Of a stretch of DNA of 46,789 bases, positions 38,806-46,789 are shown piece by piece. The position numbers and the translations under genes are program-made. Numbering within the stretch: position 1 is the first letter of the stretch; each line of letters starts with the position of its first letter. The notes beneath the pieces are model-generated. The model worked only from the letters and a program-made list of their open reading frames with translations, was not told the origin of the DNA and made no database searches. The stretch covers positions 1 to 46,789 of the forward strand of contig NZ_JAIKXF010000021.1 in NCBI RefSeq assembly GCF_024684275.1, given 5' to 3'. Source of the DNA: Ruminococcus sp. (GTDB lineage Bacteria; Bacillota_A; Clostridia; Oscillospirales; Ruminococcaceae).

Positions 38806-40253
38806 GTTGTTTCCTTTCCTTTGTATTCGCTTTCGATCCCGCCGTTTTCAATATGCAGAATATGTGTGCAGCAGCGGTCGATCAGTTCCATATCATGTGT
38901 CACGATCAGCACAGTGATTTCCTTATCCAGCGAGCGGAGAAGCTCCGCCGTACATTCCATACTGCGGAAATCCAGACCGCTTGTGGGCTCGTCAAATACA
39001 AGCAGCTTTTTGCCAGCAAGCAGCGCCGAAGCGATCGCAGCACGCTGCTTCTGTCCGCCGGAAAGTGACATTGGGTGTCGGTCTTTGTATTCTGAAATAT
39101 TCAGCTTTTGAAGAATATCCAATGCAGTTTGTTCTCCGGAATCTTCAGTACCGAGCATGACTTCCTCCAGTACCGTTTCCGCAAACAACTGATGATTCAC
39201 ATCCTGCATGACCATGTATGAAAGCCGCAGCATATCCTTTGAGCGATATGCTTTCCCGTTGATATTGACCGTGCCTTTGAAACGCTTTTGCAGTCCGCAC
39301 AGACATTTTGTGAACGTGGATTTTCCCGCACCGTTGTGGCCGACCACAGCAATTACTGCACCTATCGGTATAGCAAGCTCAGGAATATTGAGCACTTCCT
39401 GCTTTCCGTAGCCATATATGAAACCATTGAGCGTTATCATATCAATGTCCTCAAATGGTTTTATCTGTGTCAATCCTGTTTTGCTTTCAAGGTGATTATT
39501 GGCTGTCAGGACCGCCCGAAGCCCCATACTGCTGAACTTTTCCGCAGGCAGAGAAAAGAACGCTTCACCTGTAAATTCTGCTGAAATACCGCCGTTTTCC
39601 ATAAATAGTACTCTGTCACATGATCCGCTGAGCCAGCCCAGCCGGTGTTCCGCAATGACGATCGTTTTGCCCTGCGATTTCCATTTTCGGATTATCTCAC
39701 GCAGCTCGTCGATCGCATCAAGGTCAAGGTTGGAGGTAGGCTCATCAAGTACGATCAGTTCCGGCAGCATAGCCGCTACACCTGCACAGGCTATCTTCTG
39801 CTTTTCACCGCCTGACAGATTGAAAATGCTTCTGCCGAGCAGCTTTTGAATGTGCATATCTGCAGCGGTGCTGTCGATTCGCTGCTGAATAACAGATTCA
39901 GGCAAACCCATATTCTCACACCCGAATGCGAGCTCTGCTGTGGTATCCACGCAGAAAAACTGGCTTCTCGGATTCTGGAACACACTGCCGACGATGCCTG
40001 CAAGGTCTTCTATCGGGGTATCGCAGATATTCTTTCCCATGACGGACACATAACCGTCAAGCATACCCTCGTAATAGTGCGGTATCAAGCCGTTCAGTAA
40101 ACGTGTGACGGTTGTTTTTCCGCAGCCGGAGCTGCCGCAGAGCAAAACGCATTCACCGTGCCTTATTTCGAGGTCGAGAGCATTTAACGCTCCTTGCCCT
40201 CCATTTGCATATCTGAATGTGACGCCTCTCAGGACAGCCGCATTCTCGCTCAT
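38802..40253 (-). CDS. ECF/CbiO-type double ATPase (EcfA1-EcfA2 fusion)
   Basis: 483 residues from ATG 40253, whose ATGA overlaps the EcfT stop. Two complete ATP-binding cassettes in one chain: first Walker A GSSGCGKTT, signature LSGGEKQ, Walker B LIVLDEPTS; second Walker A GHNGAGKST, signature LSGGQKQ, Walker B LLVFDEPTS. Such fused ATPases power energy-coupling factor importers with an EcfT and an S component. A frame 32 codons longer runs into ecfT and is rejected. Energises uptake through the EcfT (40250) and MptD/Trep_Strep-type S component (45437). Confidence 0.92.
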   Translation of the reverse strand: MSENAAVLRGVTFRYANGGQGALNALDLEIRHGECVLLCGSSGCGKTTVTRLLNGLIPHYYEGMLDGYVSVMGKNICDTPIEDLAGIVGSVFQNPRSQFFCVDTTAELAFGCENMGLPESVIQQRIDSTAADMHIQKLLGRSIFNLSGGEKQKIACAGVAAMLPELIVLDEPTSNLDLDAIDELREIIRKWKSQGKTIVIAEHRLGWLSGSCDRVLFMENGGISAEFTGEAFFSLPAEKFSSMGLRAVLTANNHLESKTGLTQIKPFEDIDMITLNGFIYGYGKQEVLNIPELAIPIGAVIAVVGHNGAGKSTFTKCLCGLQKRFKGTVNINGKAYRSKDMLRLSYMVMQDVNHQLFAETVLEEVMLGTEDSGEQTALDILQKLNISEYKDRHPMSLSGGQKQRAAIASALLAGKKLLVFDEPTSGLDFRSMECTAELLRSLDKEITVLIVTHDMELIDRCCTHILHIENGGIESEYKGKETT

Positions 40254-40984
40254 TTTACCACTCCTGTCATACCAAGTATCCACAATATGTACACTGTCCC
40301 GCTGACTGCTGCTACGGCGAAGTCCTGCATATGAAATCCTATTCTGCAAATGTTCGTGCGCCGTACCTCCGTGCCAAGTCCGCGAGTCAGAGCCGCCGCC
40401 GAGAGTTCGCTGCCGATATTCACCGAGCAGACCATGAGCGGCACAAGGCGGTACTCTATGAACTTACCTGCATTTCTGCCGCCGATGCGAATGTCACGCA
40501 TTTTCATTGCAGTGCTGATCGCCCTGAATTCCTCCAGTACGGTCGGAAAGAAACGGAACATCACAGACAGCGGTATCGTGATCTGCTGCGGAATGTGCAT
40601 ACGGTGCATCGCTGCGATAAATTCGCTGACAGTCGTTGACGAGAGCATATATGCGCCCATGACAAGTCCGGGCATAAGCCGTACAAATATCAGGCAGCAC
40701 AGTCCGATAACGCTCAGTACGGCACCTGTGATATTGGGAACAATGAATATCTCTGCCGATTTGATCAGTGTATACAAGATACCGAATACAGCCGCCTTTC
40801 TGTATTGTTTTGCAGTCATAAGCAGTGCGACAGGAAGGATACTGATGACGATAGTGCCATAGTGGACTGCCAAAATATCACTGCCTGTACCGCCGAGCGC
40901 AAATACTACAAGCGTTATCATCACAAACAGCTTTGTCCGCGGATCGAGTACAAGACCTCTGTTTTCAATGTCTGCCGTAAACAT
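40250..40984 (-). CDS. ECF transporter transmembrane component EcfT (CbiQ family)
   Basis: 244 residues from ATG 40984, which follows GGAGACTGTGAA and comes just after the stop of the ABC gene at 40986. Four to five membrane helices, followed by the two coupling motifs that touch the ATPases: RAISTAMKMRD and SAAALTRGLGTE, both of the Ala-x-x-x-Arg-Gly kind. It links the S component to the double ATPase. The longer frame from GTG 41011 overlaps the ABC gene and is less likely. Confidence 0.9.
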   Translation of the reverse strand: MFTADIENRGLVLDPRTKLFVMITLVVFALGGTGSDILAVHYGTIVISILPVALLMTAKQYRKAAVFGILYTLIKSAEIFIVPNITGAVLSVIGLCCLIFVRLMPGLVMGAYMLSSTTVSEFIAAMHRMHIPQQITIPLSVMFRFFPTVLEEFRAISTAMKMRDIRIGGRNAGKFIEYRLVPLMVCSVNIGSELSAAALTRGLGTEVRRTNICRIGFHMQDFAVAAVSGTVYILWILGMTGVVK

Positions 40985-40985
40985 T

Positions 40986-42719
40986 TCACAGTCTCCACGA
41001 AGCAGCTTCACGCCTGCTTTCCACGAATCTCCGGTAAATGCCGTCCGACTGCATAAGCGTATCGTGTGTACCTTGCTGTGCTATCCTGCCACTGTCTATA
41101 ACAAGTATCTGATCGGCATTGCGGACGGTTTTGAGCCTGTGTGCTATCATAATAATGGTCTTTTCTCTGGTCAGTTCGTCAATTGCCTTCATCAGGTCGG
41201 CTTCGTTTTCGGGATCAACATTTGCAGTCGCCTCATCAAGGACTATTATCGGAGCGTCTTTCATAATAGCTCTTGCAATGGAAATACGCTGTTTTTCGCC
41301 GCCCGAAAGACTTGCTCCGCCTTCGCCGATGACAGTATCGTACCCGTCGGGAAGCTGCATGATAAAGTCATGGCAGCAAGCCTTTTTCGCCGCATCTATG
41401 ACCTTTTCCATGGGTGCATCAGGCTGTCCGAAGCGTATATTATTGGCTATGGTATCCGCAAACAGGTACACACGCTGGAACACAAAGCTGTAATTCTTCA
41501 TCAGAGCGTCCATACTGTATTCCCGCACATCTCTGCCGCCCAGCGTGACTGTTCCATCGTCCACGTCCCAGAAGCGTGAAAGCAGCGAAGTGAGTGTTGT
41601 TTTTCCTCCACCCGAAGGTCCGACGATAGCCGTAGTTGTGCGCTCGGGGATATGCAGTGAAATGCCGTCGATTATCTTTCTTTGCTCATATGCAAAGCCA
41701 ATATTTTCCGCTGTTATGTCAAAATGCTCTGGCTGAATATCCTCGCCCGAAATATCCATCTGCGGCGTTGCAAGGATCTCCTGCGCCTGCCTGACCGATA
41801 CATCGACTGTTCTAAGCAGAGCGGAATATTTGCCTGCATTGTCAAGCTGCGCATAGATCAGATAGGAGCTGATGATCATGATGATCGTTGTCAGCAAGTC
41901 CATTGTTTCGCCGATATGCAGCAGGATCGATACCAGCACGATGATCGTTCCGAGAGCTTTTAGCCAGAAGCTTTGCAGTGTCATATAGGGAATGAGCTTT
42001 AACTCCATAGCCGAATTGGCGAGTTCGTTCTCGTCTATCGCAACGTTAAGGTCTTTACTGCGTTTGCCGGTCAGTCGGAATGTCCTGACCTCGAAAATAC
42101 CCTGAATGTACTCGATGACTTTTGCAACGAGCGCAGAATCCTTCTCGAATTTCTGCTTCGCCATACTTGAGGATTCTTTCATCATACCGCTGTTTATCAG
42201 GAAGAATACCACAAGTCCGCCGCAGAGGATCAGTCCGATACGCCAGTCGAAGCACAGCAGCATAACGGTAATGACCGCAGTGGAAAGCAATCCCGAGCAA
42301 ACCAGCATAACTACTCTTGTGGCGACATTTTCAAGATTCTGCATAGTATTTGTCGTCACCGACATGATATGCCCGAGGCTGTTTTCGTTATAGTAGCCCA
42401 TGGGCAGATAACGCAGATGCTCCGCAAGCTGCATACGCTTGTTAGCACAGGTGTTGTAGCCGCCCTCAGTCTGGAGCATGGTCGCTTTGCTCTTTGCAAT
42501 GCCTGCACCGATCACGCTCACAAGCATGATGCAAAGGCAGGTCAGACAGGTTTTTGAGGTTACGTTTTTATCAAGGAGTGCCGAAATCATACAAGCGATA
42601 GCAGGTATTTTCAGTGCTTCAAACATCGCCTGCAAAAGGTTCAGGGCAATGGAAATATAGAAGCGTTTTCTGTCCTCCGCATTGCAGAAATCAAAGAAGT
42701 TTTTCAGTATCTTAAACAT
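40986..42719 (-). CDS. ABC half-transporter, IrtB/YbtQ-like
   Basis: 577 residues from ATG 42719 (GGTGAGGACA upstream), overlapping the previous gene by 8 nt. Six-helix type IV exporter-fold membrane domain (about 1-310), then an ATPase with Walker A GPSGGGKTT, Q-loop YSFVFQRVYLF, signature LSGGEKQR, Walker B IIVLDEATANVDPENE and H-loop AHRL. Pairs of such half-transporters with exporter fold import siderophores in mycobacteria (IrtAB) and Yersinia (YbtPQ). Here the partner is the gene just upstream. The combination with an ECF system and AraC regulator recalls the equibactin and yersiniabactin loci. Transported substrate not known. Confidence 0.88.
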   Translation of the reverse strand: MFKILKNFFDFCNAEDRKRFYISIALNLLQAMFEALKIPAIACMISALLDKNVTSKTCLTCLCIMLVSVIGAGIAKSKATMLQTEGGYNTCANKRMQLAEHLRYLPMGYYNENSLGHIMSVTTNTMQNLENVATRVVMLVCSGLLSTAVITVMLLCFDWRIGLILCGGLVVFFLINSGMMKESSSMAKQKFEKDSALVAKVIEYIQGIFEVRTFRLTGKRSKDLNVAIDENELANSAMELKLIPYMTLQSFWLKALGTIIVLVSILLHIGETMDLLTTIIMIISSYLIYAQLDNAGKYSALLRTVDVSVRQAQEILATPQMDISGEDIQPEHFDITAENIGFAYEQRKIIDGISLHIPERTTTAIVGPSGGGKTTLTSLLSRFWDVDDGTVTLGGRDVREYSMDALMKNYSFVFQRVYLFADTIANNIRFGQPDAPMEKVIDAAKKACCHDFIMQLPDGYDTVIGEGGASLSGGEKQRISIARAIMKDAPIIVLDEATANVDPENEADLMKAIDELTREKTIIMIAHRLKTVRNADQILVIDSGRIAQQGTHDTLMQSDGIYRRFVESRREAASWRL

Positions 42720-44463
42720 TGTCCTCACCGTCCTTTGCTGAAATATGTGCCGCCCACATTTTACTGTACAGACCGTTCTGTGCAAGAAGTTCTTCGTGCG
42801 TGCCCTGTTCTGCGATCATACCGTCCCTGATGACATAGAGCCTGTCGGCGTTCTTCACGGTCGAGAGCCTGTGTGCGATAACAATAAGCGTTTTGCCTTC
42901 CACGAGTTTTGCAACGCTCTTCTGAATGACTGCTTCATTTTCGGGATCTGTGTAAGCTGTTGCTTCATCGAGAATGATGATATCCGCGTTTTTGAGCATG
43001 GCTCTTGCAATAGAAATACGCTGACGCTCACCGCCCGAAAGATGTCCGCCTGATGAACCGACAACTGTATCATAGCCGCTTTCAAGGCTCATGATAAAAT
43101 CGTGGCAGCCGCATTTTCTTGCCGCTTCCTCAACCTCACTGTCGGTCGCAGACTGGTTTCCGAGACGGATATTCTCACGGACAGTCAGATCGAAGAGATA
43201 ATTATCCTGTGAAACATAGGCGATCTTATCATTGTAATCGTCAAGGGGAATATCCCTGATATCCACACCGCCGAGAGAAATACTTCCGCTGCTGACATCC
43301 CAGAGGCTTGCGATAAGCCTTGCAACGGTGGATTTGCCGCTGCCGGAAGGTCCGACAAGCGCGATAAATTCGCCCTTATGGATCGTCATTGAAATGCCGT
43401 GGATGATCTCCTTGTCATCATAGCCGAAATGTACATTGTCAAGTACAATATCTCCTCCGCTGATAGTTTTCGTCAGCTTTTCGGGGCGTACCATTTCGGG
43501 TGCATCTATGATATTTCTGACTTCTGTCACGATCGTGTCCATTTGAGCAATATCATCAGCATAGGACATGATACCGAGAAACGGTTCAATCAGACCTACT
43601 GTCAGAATAATGACGGTGATAAAATCGGCTGTGCTGATCGTTCCGTGCATGGTCATGATACCACCGATGGGCAGAACGGAAAGCATTGTCGCAGGCATGA
43701 TGCACATAGCAAAGGTCATATACACGTTGCATTTGCGCATCCAGTCAACGAAACTTGCGGCACTTTCTTTAGCGGCGGCAGCAAATTTCTCATAGCTGGA
43801 CTGTGCCTTGCCGAACACCTTGATGACCTCAATGCCGCCTATATATTCCGCTGTGACGGCATTGAGTGCCTTTGTGGCACGGACAGTCCTGCTGTAATTC
43901 TCCTCATATCCGAACATCATGAGCATATAGCAGATAAACCCCAGCGGCACCGTGATGAGCGCTGCAAGTCCCAGCTTCCAGTTCACCGTGAACGCATATA
44001 TCAGTATAATTATCGGAGCGCCGATGCCGGTCGTGAACTCAGGTAGAATATGTGCAAGCGTTGTTTCGATACTGTCGATACGCTCCACGATCGTGCTTTT
44101 CAGAGCGCCCGAAGGCTGAATGATAACATTGCCGAGAGGCATTTTTGCCAGCTTATCAAGAGCCTTTTTGCGTATCACTGCAAGTGTGTGAAATGTCGCA
44201 AGGTGTGAATTAGCCGTACTCAGTGCATGAAACAGCGAGTGTCCCAGCCACAGCGCAAGTATCACAGTACAATTGATGATGTATGCGCTTTTATCGGTGC
44301 TGCCTGCAAGCAGGTCTTTTACGATACGCGCAATAAAATAGTATGGCACGATACCGCAGAGCATACTGATCGCCGCAAGTATAACGCTTGCGGCAAACTT
44401 TCCTTTTCGCTCACCGGACTGCCTGAGCAGCCAGCCGAATGAGCCGTTTTTATCCTTTCCCAT
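42712..44463 (-). CDS. ABC half-transporter, IrtA/YbtP-like
   Basis: 583 residues. Six hydrophobic helices (about 20-310), then the ATPase: Walker A GPSGSGKST, signature LSGGERQR, Walker B IIILDEATAYTDPENE (Tyr-Thr before Asp where Ser-Val is usual), H-loop AHRLST. The start shares one base with the AraC stop (TAATG), so both are coupled. It should form a heterodimer with the next protein. No siderophore-interacting reductase domain, as in mycobacterial IrtA, is attached at the N-terminus. Confidence 0.88.
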   Translation of the reverse strand: MGKDKNGSFGWLLRQSGERKGKFAASVILAAISMLCGIVPYYFIARIVKDLLAGSTDKSAYIINCTVILALWLGHSLFHALSTANSHLATFHTLAVIRKKALDKLAKMPLGNVIIQPSGALKSTIVERIDSIETTLAHILPEFTTGIGAPIIILIYAFTVNWKLGLAALITVPLGFICYMLMMFGYEENYSRTVRATKALNAVTAEYIGGIEVIKVFGKAQSSYEKFAAAAKESAASFVDWMRKCNVYMTFAMCIMPATMLSVLPIGGIMTMHGTISTADFITVIILTVGLIEPFLGIMSYADDIAQMDTIVTEVRNIIDAPEMVRPEKLTKTISGGDIVLDNVHFGYDDKEIIHGISMTIHKGEFIALVGPSGSGKSTVARLIASLWDVSSGSISLGGVDIRDIPLDDYNDKIAYVSQDNYLFDLTVRENIRLGNQSATDSEVEEAARKCGCHDFIMSLESGYDTVVGSSGGHLSGGERQRISIARAMLKNADIIILDEATAYTDPENEAVIQKSVAKLVEGKTLIVIAHRLSTVKNADRLYVIRDGMIAEQGTHEELLAQNGLYSKMWAAHISAKDGEDNV

Positions 44464-45440
44464 TAAATATCCTCCTGTCTGTTACGATAATTCTGCGGTG
44501 TTGCGCCCATGACATCACGGAATGCCGCAGAGAATTTTGAAGCATTGTCATATCCTAGCCGCTGTGCAATGTCAGCGATATTCACTCTCCGATCAGAAAT
44601 CAGCATTTCTGCCGCCGTTTTCATCTTATAACTTTTGATGTACTGATACACAGGTGTGCCATATACTGCCTTAAACACCTTTCGCAGGGAAGCAGGCGGC
44701 ATTCCTGATATTTCGGAAAGCTCCTCGACCGTGAAAGTCTTATCGGGTCTGCTCGTGATAAGGGAATGTATCTCCTTGATCTTAGATGTCTGGCTTGCAG
44801 GAAAATACTGACGCTGTTCTGAATTTGCAGCGGTGTCAACGGCAGAAAGCAGCAGAAGCAGCTCTGCGATCTTCACCCTGAAAAAATCAAGCCTCATACT
44901 CTCAGGCGTATGGTACAGCTGTGAAAAAACAACATTCAGCTGTTCATTTGTACGGAGCAGAAATTCCTTATTCTCAGGGCAGAACTTTTTGCCAAGCATA
45001 TCCAGATCAACTGAAAGAAACGGCATCTCATGCCGGAGTGATTCCTGCGCTGCCCCTTGCATAAACCCTATGGTTATGCCGTGATAGTGGGAAAGCGGCA
45101 GTTCGACTCTGCCTGCATGATGCACACGCTTGTCAATACGCAGATCGCCTGCCTCCATATAGTAGCGCTCGCCGAGGGAGTTTTCATGCTCGATGCGTCC
45201 CTCCCGGCAGTGGTCTATACAAAGCACCGTATCCGCATTCTGATACTCCGATACACAGTGCTTCATATGAAAATCGTTATACATAAGATATATACCGTCA
45301 AACACGCGGTACATCGTCATAAAACCTTCGCCTGATCTATCCTCAAGGCGCAATACTCTGCAATTGCCCTCTGATGCGATCTCGTGAACATTAGAGCCGA
45401 AGCCGGCTTTGTCGAGTGTATCGAAAATGTCACGGCTCAT
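44463..45440 (-). CDS. AraC family regulator of the transport operon
   Basis: 325 residues. N-terminal about 1-215 is a sensor domain of the YbtA/PchR kind, without a cupin motif that I can confirm; the C-terminal about 225-325 has two HTH units: FTVEELSEISGMPPASLRKVF and IADIAQRLGYDNASKFSAAF followed by TPQNYR. Regulators of this type activate siderophore-uptake operons when the ligand is present. The gene follows the S-component gene with a 4-nt overlap and so controls, or is controlled with, the whole operon. Confidence 0.88.
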   Translation of the reverse strand: MSRDIFDTLDKAGFGSNVHEIASEGNCRVLRLEDRSGEGFMTMYRVFDGIYLMYNDFHMKHCVSEYQNADTVLCIDHCREGRIEHENSLGERYYMEAGDLRIDKRVHHAGRVELPLSHYHGITIGFMQGAAQESLRHEMPFLSVDLDMLGKKFCPENKEFLLRTNEQLNVVFSQLYHTPESMRLDFFRVKIAELLLLLSAVDTAANSEQRQYFPASQTSKIKEIHSLITSRPDKTFTVEELSEISGMPPASLRKVFKAVYGTPVYQYIKSYKMKTAAEMLISDRRVNIADIAQRLGYDNASKFSAAFRDVMGATPQNYRNRQEDI

Positions 45441-46003
45441 GCAATGCCTGCCTTTTCAAAATGCTTTTTCATCAAACGTCTTCCGATCAGTCCGCCGATG
45501 ATACCGCATACAAACGCTGCAATAAATGTAACCGGACACATCCATGTCGGCATTAGTTTTGTAACGGTGTCGATGTAGTCCTGTCCGAAATTCTGACGGG
45601 AAGCCCAGTATTTCTCCGCAGCAAAAAACAGCGGCAGATAGTTTGCAGCGACCCACAGGCTGAATATTCCGTTCGTGATTACAGCTTTTGCGGCACTCTT
45701 ATACTTTCCGCTTCTATAGATAAGCTCTGCGATCAGCCCGGTGAATACGGATACCGCAAGCGGCAGCCAGCTCATACCGGTCAGAAGCATAAGAATCCCC
45801 ATGATGATGCTCATGATCCATATCATACCGAATTTTCTGACCTTTGTCAGGAAGAGCATAAACGGTATTCCGCCGAGTATCGGGACAAGCACCGCCAGAA
45901 GCGGCAGGAAAATCGGTATAAAACCGAGCATTGCGATAATGAACACGATAACAAAATAGATCGCTGAGAAAATACCGATGTTGATCAGATCTTTACCTTT
46001 CAT
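45437..46003 (-). CDS. ECF S component, MptD/Trep_Strep family
   Basis: 188 residues, almost entirely hydrophobic: six helices (about 7-30, 32-52, 57-72, 75-95, 107-130, 155-178). N-terminal 'KDLINIGIFSAIYFVIVF' and the pattern 'LLAVLVPILGGIPFMLFLTKV' match the Trep_Strep / MptaS group of substrate-binding membrane proteins. It is the first gene of the operon and would capture the substrate for EcfT-EcfA, which lie four and five genes downstream. Family members near YbtPQ-like transporters are linked to metallophore or heme-type ligands; unproved here. TAGGAGGTAATT precedes the start. Confidence 0.85.
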   Translation of the reverse strand: MKGKDLINIGIFSAIYFVIVFIIAMLGFIPIFLPLLAVLVPILGGIPFMLFLTKVRKFGMIWIMSIIMGILMLLTGMSWLPLAVSVFTGLIAELIYRSGKYKSAAKAVITNGIFSLWVAANYLPLFFAAEKYWASRQNFGQDYIDTVTKLMPTWMCPVTFIAAFVCGIIGGLIGRRLMKKHFEKAGIA

Positions 46004-46019
46004 AATTACCTCCTATTTG

Positions 46020-46105
46020 GTTAGAGTCGACTAACTTTATGTCATAAAAATAAGTCTTCCTCCAAGACCATTACATATTATACCACAGACATAACGAGGT
46101 TTCAA
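46020..46105 (-). promoter_or_regulatory. Promoter and dyad of the ECF/ferrosome-like operon
   Basis: On the minus strand TTGAAA (46100-46105) and TATAAT (46077-46082), 17-nt spacer. Within the leader lies an imperfect dyad, GTTAGAGTCGACTAAC (46020-46035 on the plus strand), with arms GTTAG/CTAAC. The TTAG/CTAA arms resemble DtxR/IdeR-family iron boxes; a repressor there would block elongation. The identity of the regulator is a guess. Confidence 0.65.
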
Positions 46106-46342
46106 CTCCATTTTATTCTGGATGCTCCGATCTGATAATAATTTGAAATTCCCTGTCAGATCAGGCACAGTTATTTTTCTGACAATAAAAGTAAAAGCGT
46201 TTTTACTGACATGGCTAAAACGCTTAACTTTTTTTGATCAGCATTATTTTAGTTCAAAATCGTAAACAGCGGCGAATGCGCGTATTATCTTACTACCAAA
46301 GCAAACGACCGTAATAAAACGCCGTATAGTCTATCCTGAAAT

Positions 46343-46393
46343 TTGTGTAAACCACCAAAATAGTGTATAATAGAAGAGACACTACTTTGGTGG
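46343..46393 (+). promoter_or_regulatory. Promoter of the ChrA-family gene inside a 15-bp inverted repeat
   Basis: TTGTGT (46343-46348) and TATAAT (46366-46371), 17-nt spacer. CCACCAAAATAGTGT (46352-46366) and ACACTACTTTGGTGG (46379-46393) form an inverted repeat with one mismatch, which encloses most of the -10. It is a likely operator. Confidence 0.65.
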
Positions 46394-46487
46394 GTCAAAT
46401 TAAGATTACGTTTAATTTTTTCAGACTTTCTGCTTTTCGGCTTCCGTTCGGGCAGTTCGCTGAACATTTCTGATATGGGGTGATCTA

Positions 46488-46789
46488 ATGAACAAAAACC
46501 TTGACCTGTTCCTGACCTTTATGAAGATAGGAGCGTTTACCTTCGGCGGCGGTTATGCGATGATACCGCTGATACAGCGTGAGGTCTGTGACAATAAAAA
46601 ATGGCTGAGCAATGAGGACATACTTGAAGTCGTTGCAATAGCCGAATCCACACCGGGTCCGGTGGCGATCAATGCCGCAACCTTTGTGGGCAGCCGCACC
46701 GCAGGAACGCTCGGTGCTGTCTGTGCAACGCTTGGTGTTGTACTGCCGTCATTTCTGATAATTTCCGTCATCTCCTTTGTGCTGAAAGC
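46488..46789 (+). CDS. ChrA-family (chromate) transporter, 3' end outside window
   Basis: The first 100 codons are visible. FMKIGAFTFGGGYAMIPLI near the N-terminus and later ESTPGPVAINAATFVG are the signature repeats of the Chromate_transp (PF02417) family. In Firmicutes these come as pairs of short, one-domain proteins; a second chrA gene may follow. The ATG at 46488 follows GGGGTGATCTA. Chromate as substrate is the family label; the true physiological ion is not known. It is divergent from the ECF operon, with about 480 nt between the starts. Confidence 0.88.
   Translation, partial: MNKNLDLFLTFMKIGAFTFGGGYAMIPLIQREVCDNKKWLSNEDILEVVAIAESTPGPVAINAATFVGSRTAGTLGAVCATLGVVLPSFLIISVISFVLK

Noticed and set aside
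46195..46235. Terminator-like hairpin AAGCGTTTT / AAAACGCTT
   Set aside because: It lies between divergent promoters where no known transcript passes; kept only as an unexplained stem-loop.

Overview
The window looks like chromosome of a fibre-degrading, Gram-positive gut or rumen Ruminococcus (R. albus / R. flavefaciens / R. champanellensis type). The grounds are two GH5 cellulases with threonine-rich linkers and C-terminal dockerins, a third dockerin protein, a tryptophan T-box, a CdaA-CdaR pair and the sporulation pair spoIIGA-sigE. The species call is an inference from domain style, not from a search.

Layout. 1-6060 (minus strand): a truncated amidohydrolase, a GNAT plus two M42 aminopeptidases joined by 4-nt overlaps, and a zinc/cadmium efflux operon (SmtB-like repressor, stand-alone HMA metallochaperone, CPC-type P1B ATPase) behind a promoter that carries a 12-2-12 operator. 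6131-6410: a mosaic intergenic repeat and a short degenerate tandem repeat. 6481-10276 (plus): a DUF3343 protein with a cysteine desulfurase, then cdaA-cdaR (c-di-AMP synthesis). 10606-17870: the extracellular block, made of a dockerin/Big2/VanY peptidase and a two-gene GH5 operon, with an orphan promoter between them that may drive a small RNA. 17958-25837 (plus): a Trp T-box and trpE-G-methyltransferase-B-A-[repeat]-D-C-F. 25839-29494 (minus): spoIIGA-sigE, a 35-residue membrane protein and a DbpA-type RNA helicase. 29527-33750: a MITE-like element, a GrpB-family protein, repeat copy 3, aroC and the divergent glgB. 33779-35905: a tRNA-Ser(CGA) locus with an orphan duplicated 5' half, a broken tyrosine integrase and remnants, that is, an integration scar.

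35938-46105 (minus) is the most notable part. Nine genes run head to tail behind one strong promoter: an ECF S component, an AraC regulator, two IrtAB/YbtPQ-like ABC half-transporters, EcfT, a double-ATPase EcfA, a stand-alone AraC DNA-binding domain, a small glycine-zipper protein (DUF6110-like) and a P1B-type ATPase whose membrane motif is SCALK rather than CPC. The last three resemble the fezX-fezA-fezB ferrosome (iron-storage organelle) genes of Clostridioides difficile, and the upstream genes resemble siderophore-uptake transporters. I read the locus as a single iron capture and storage operon next to an integrase scar. The window ends in a truncated ChrA-family transporter.

Several systems connect. 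aroC makes chorismate, which trpE-G commits to tryptophan under T-box control by uncharged tRNA-Trp. Three copies of one mosaic repeat sit at 6131, 23186 and 30342, one of them inside the trp operon. All coordinates, promoters and hairpins were read by eye; no searches or folding programs were run.
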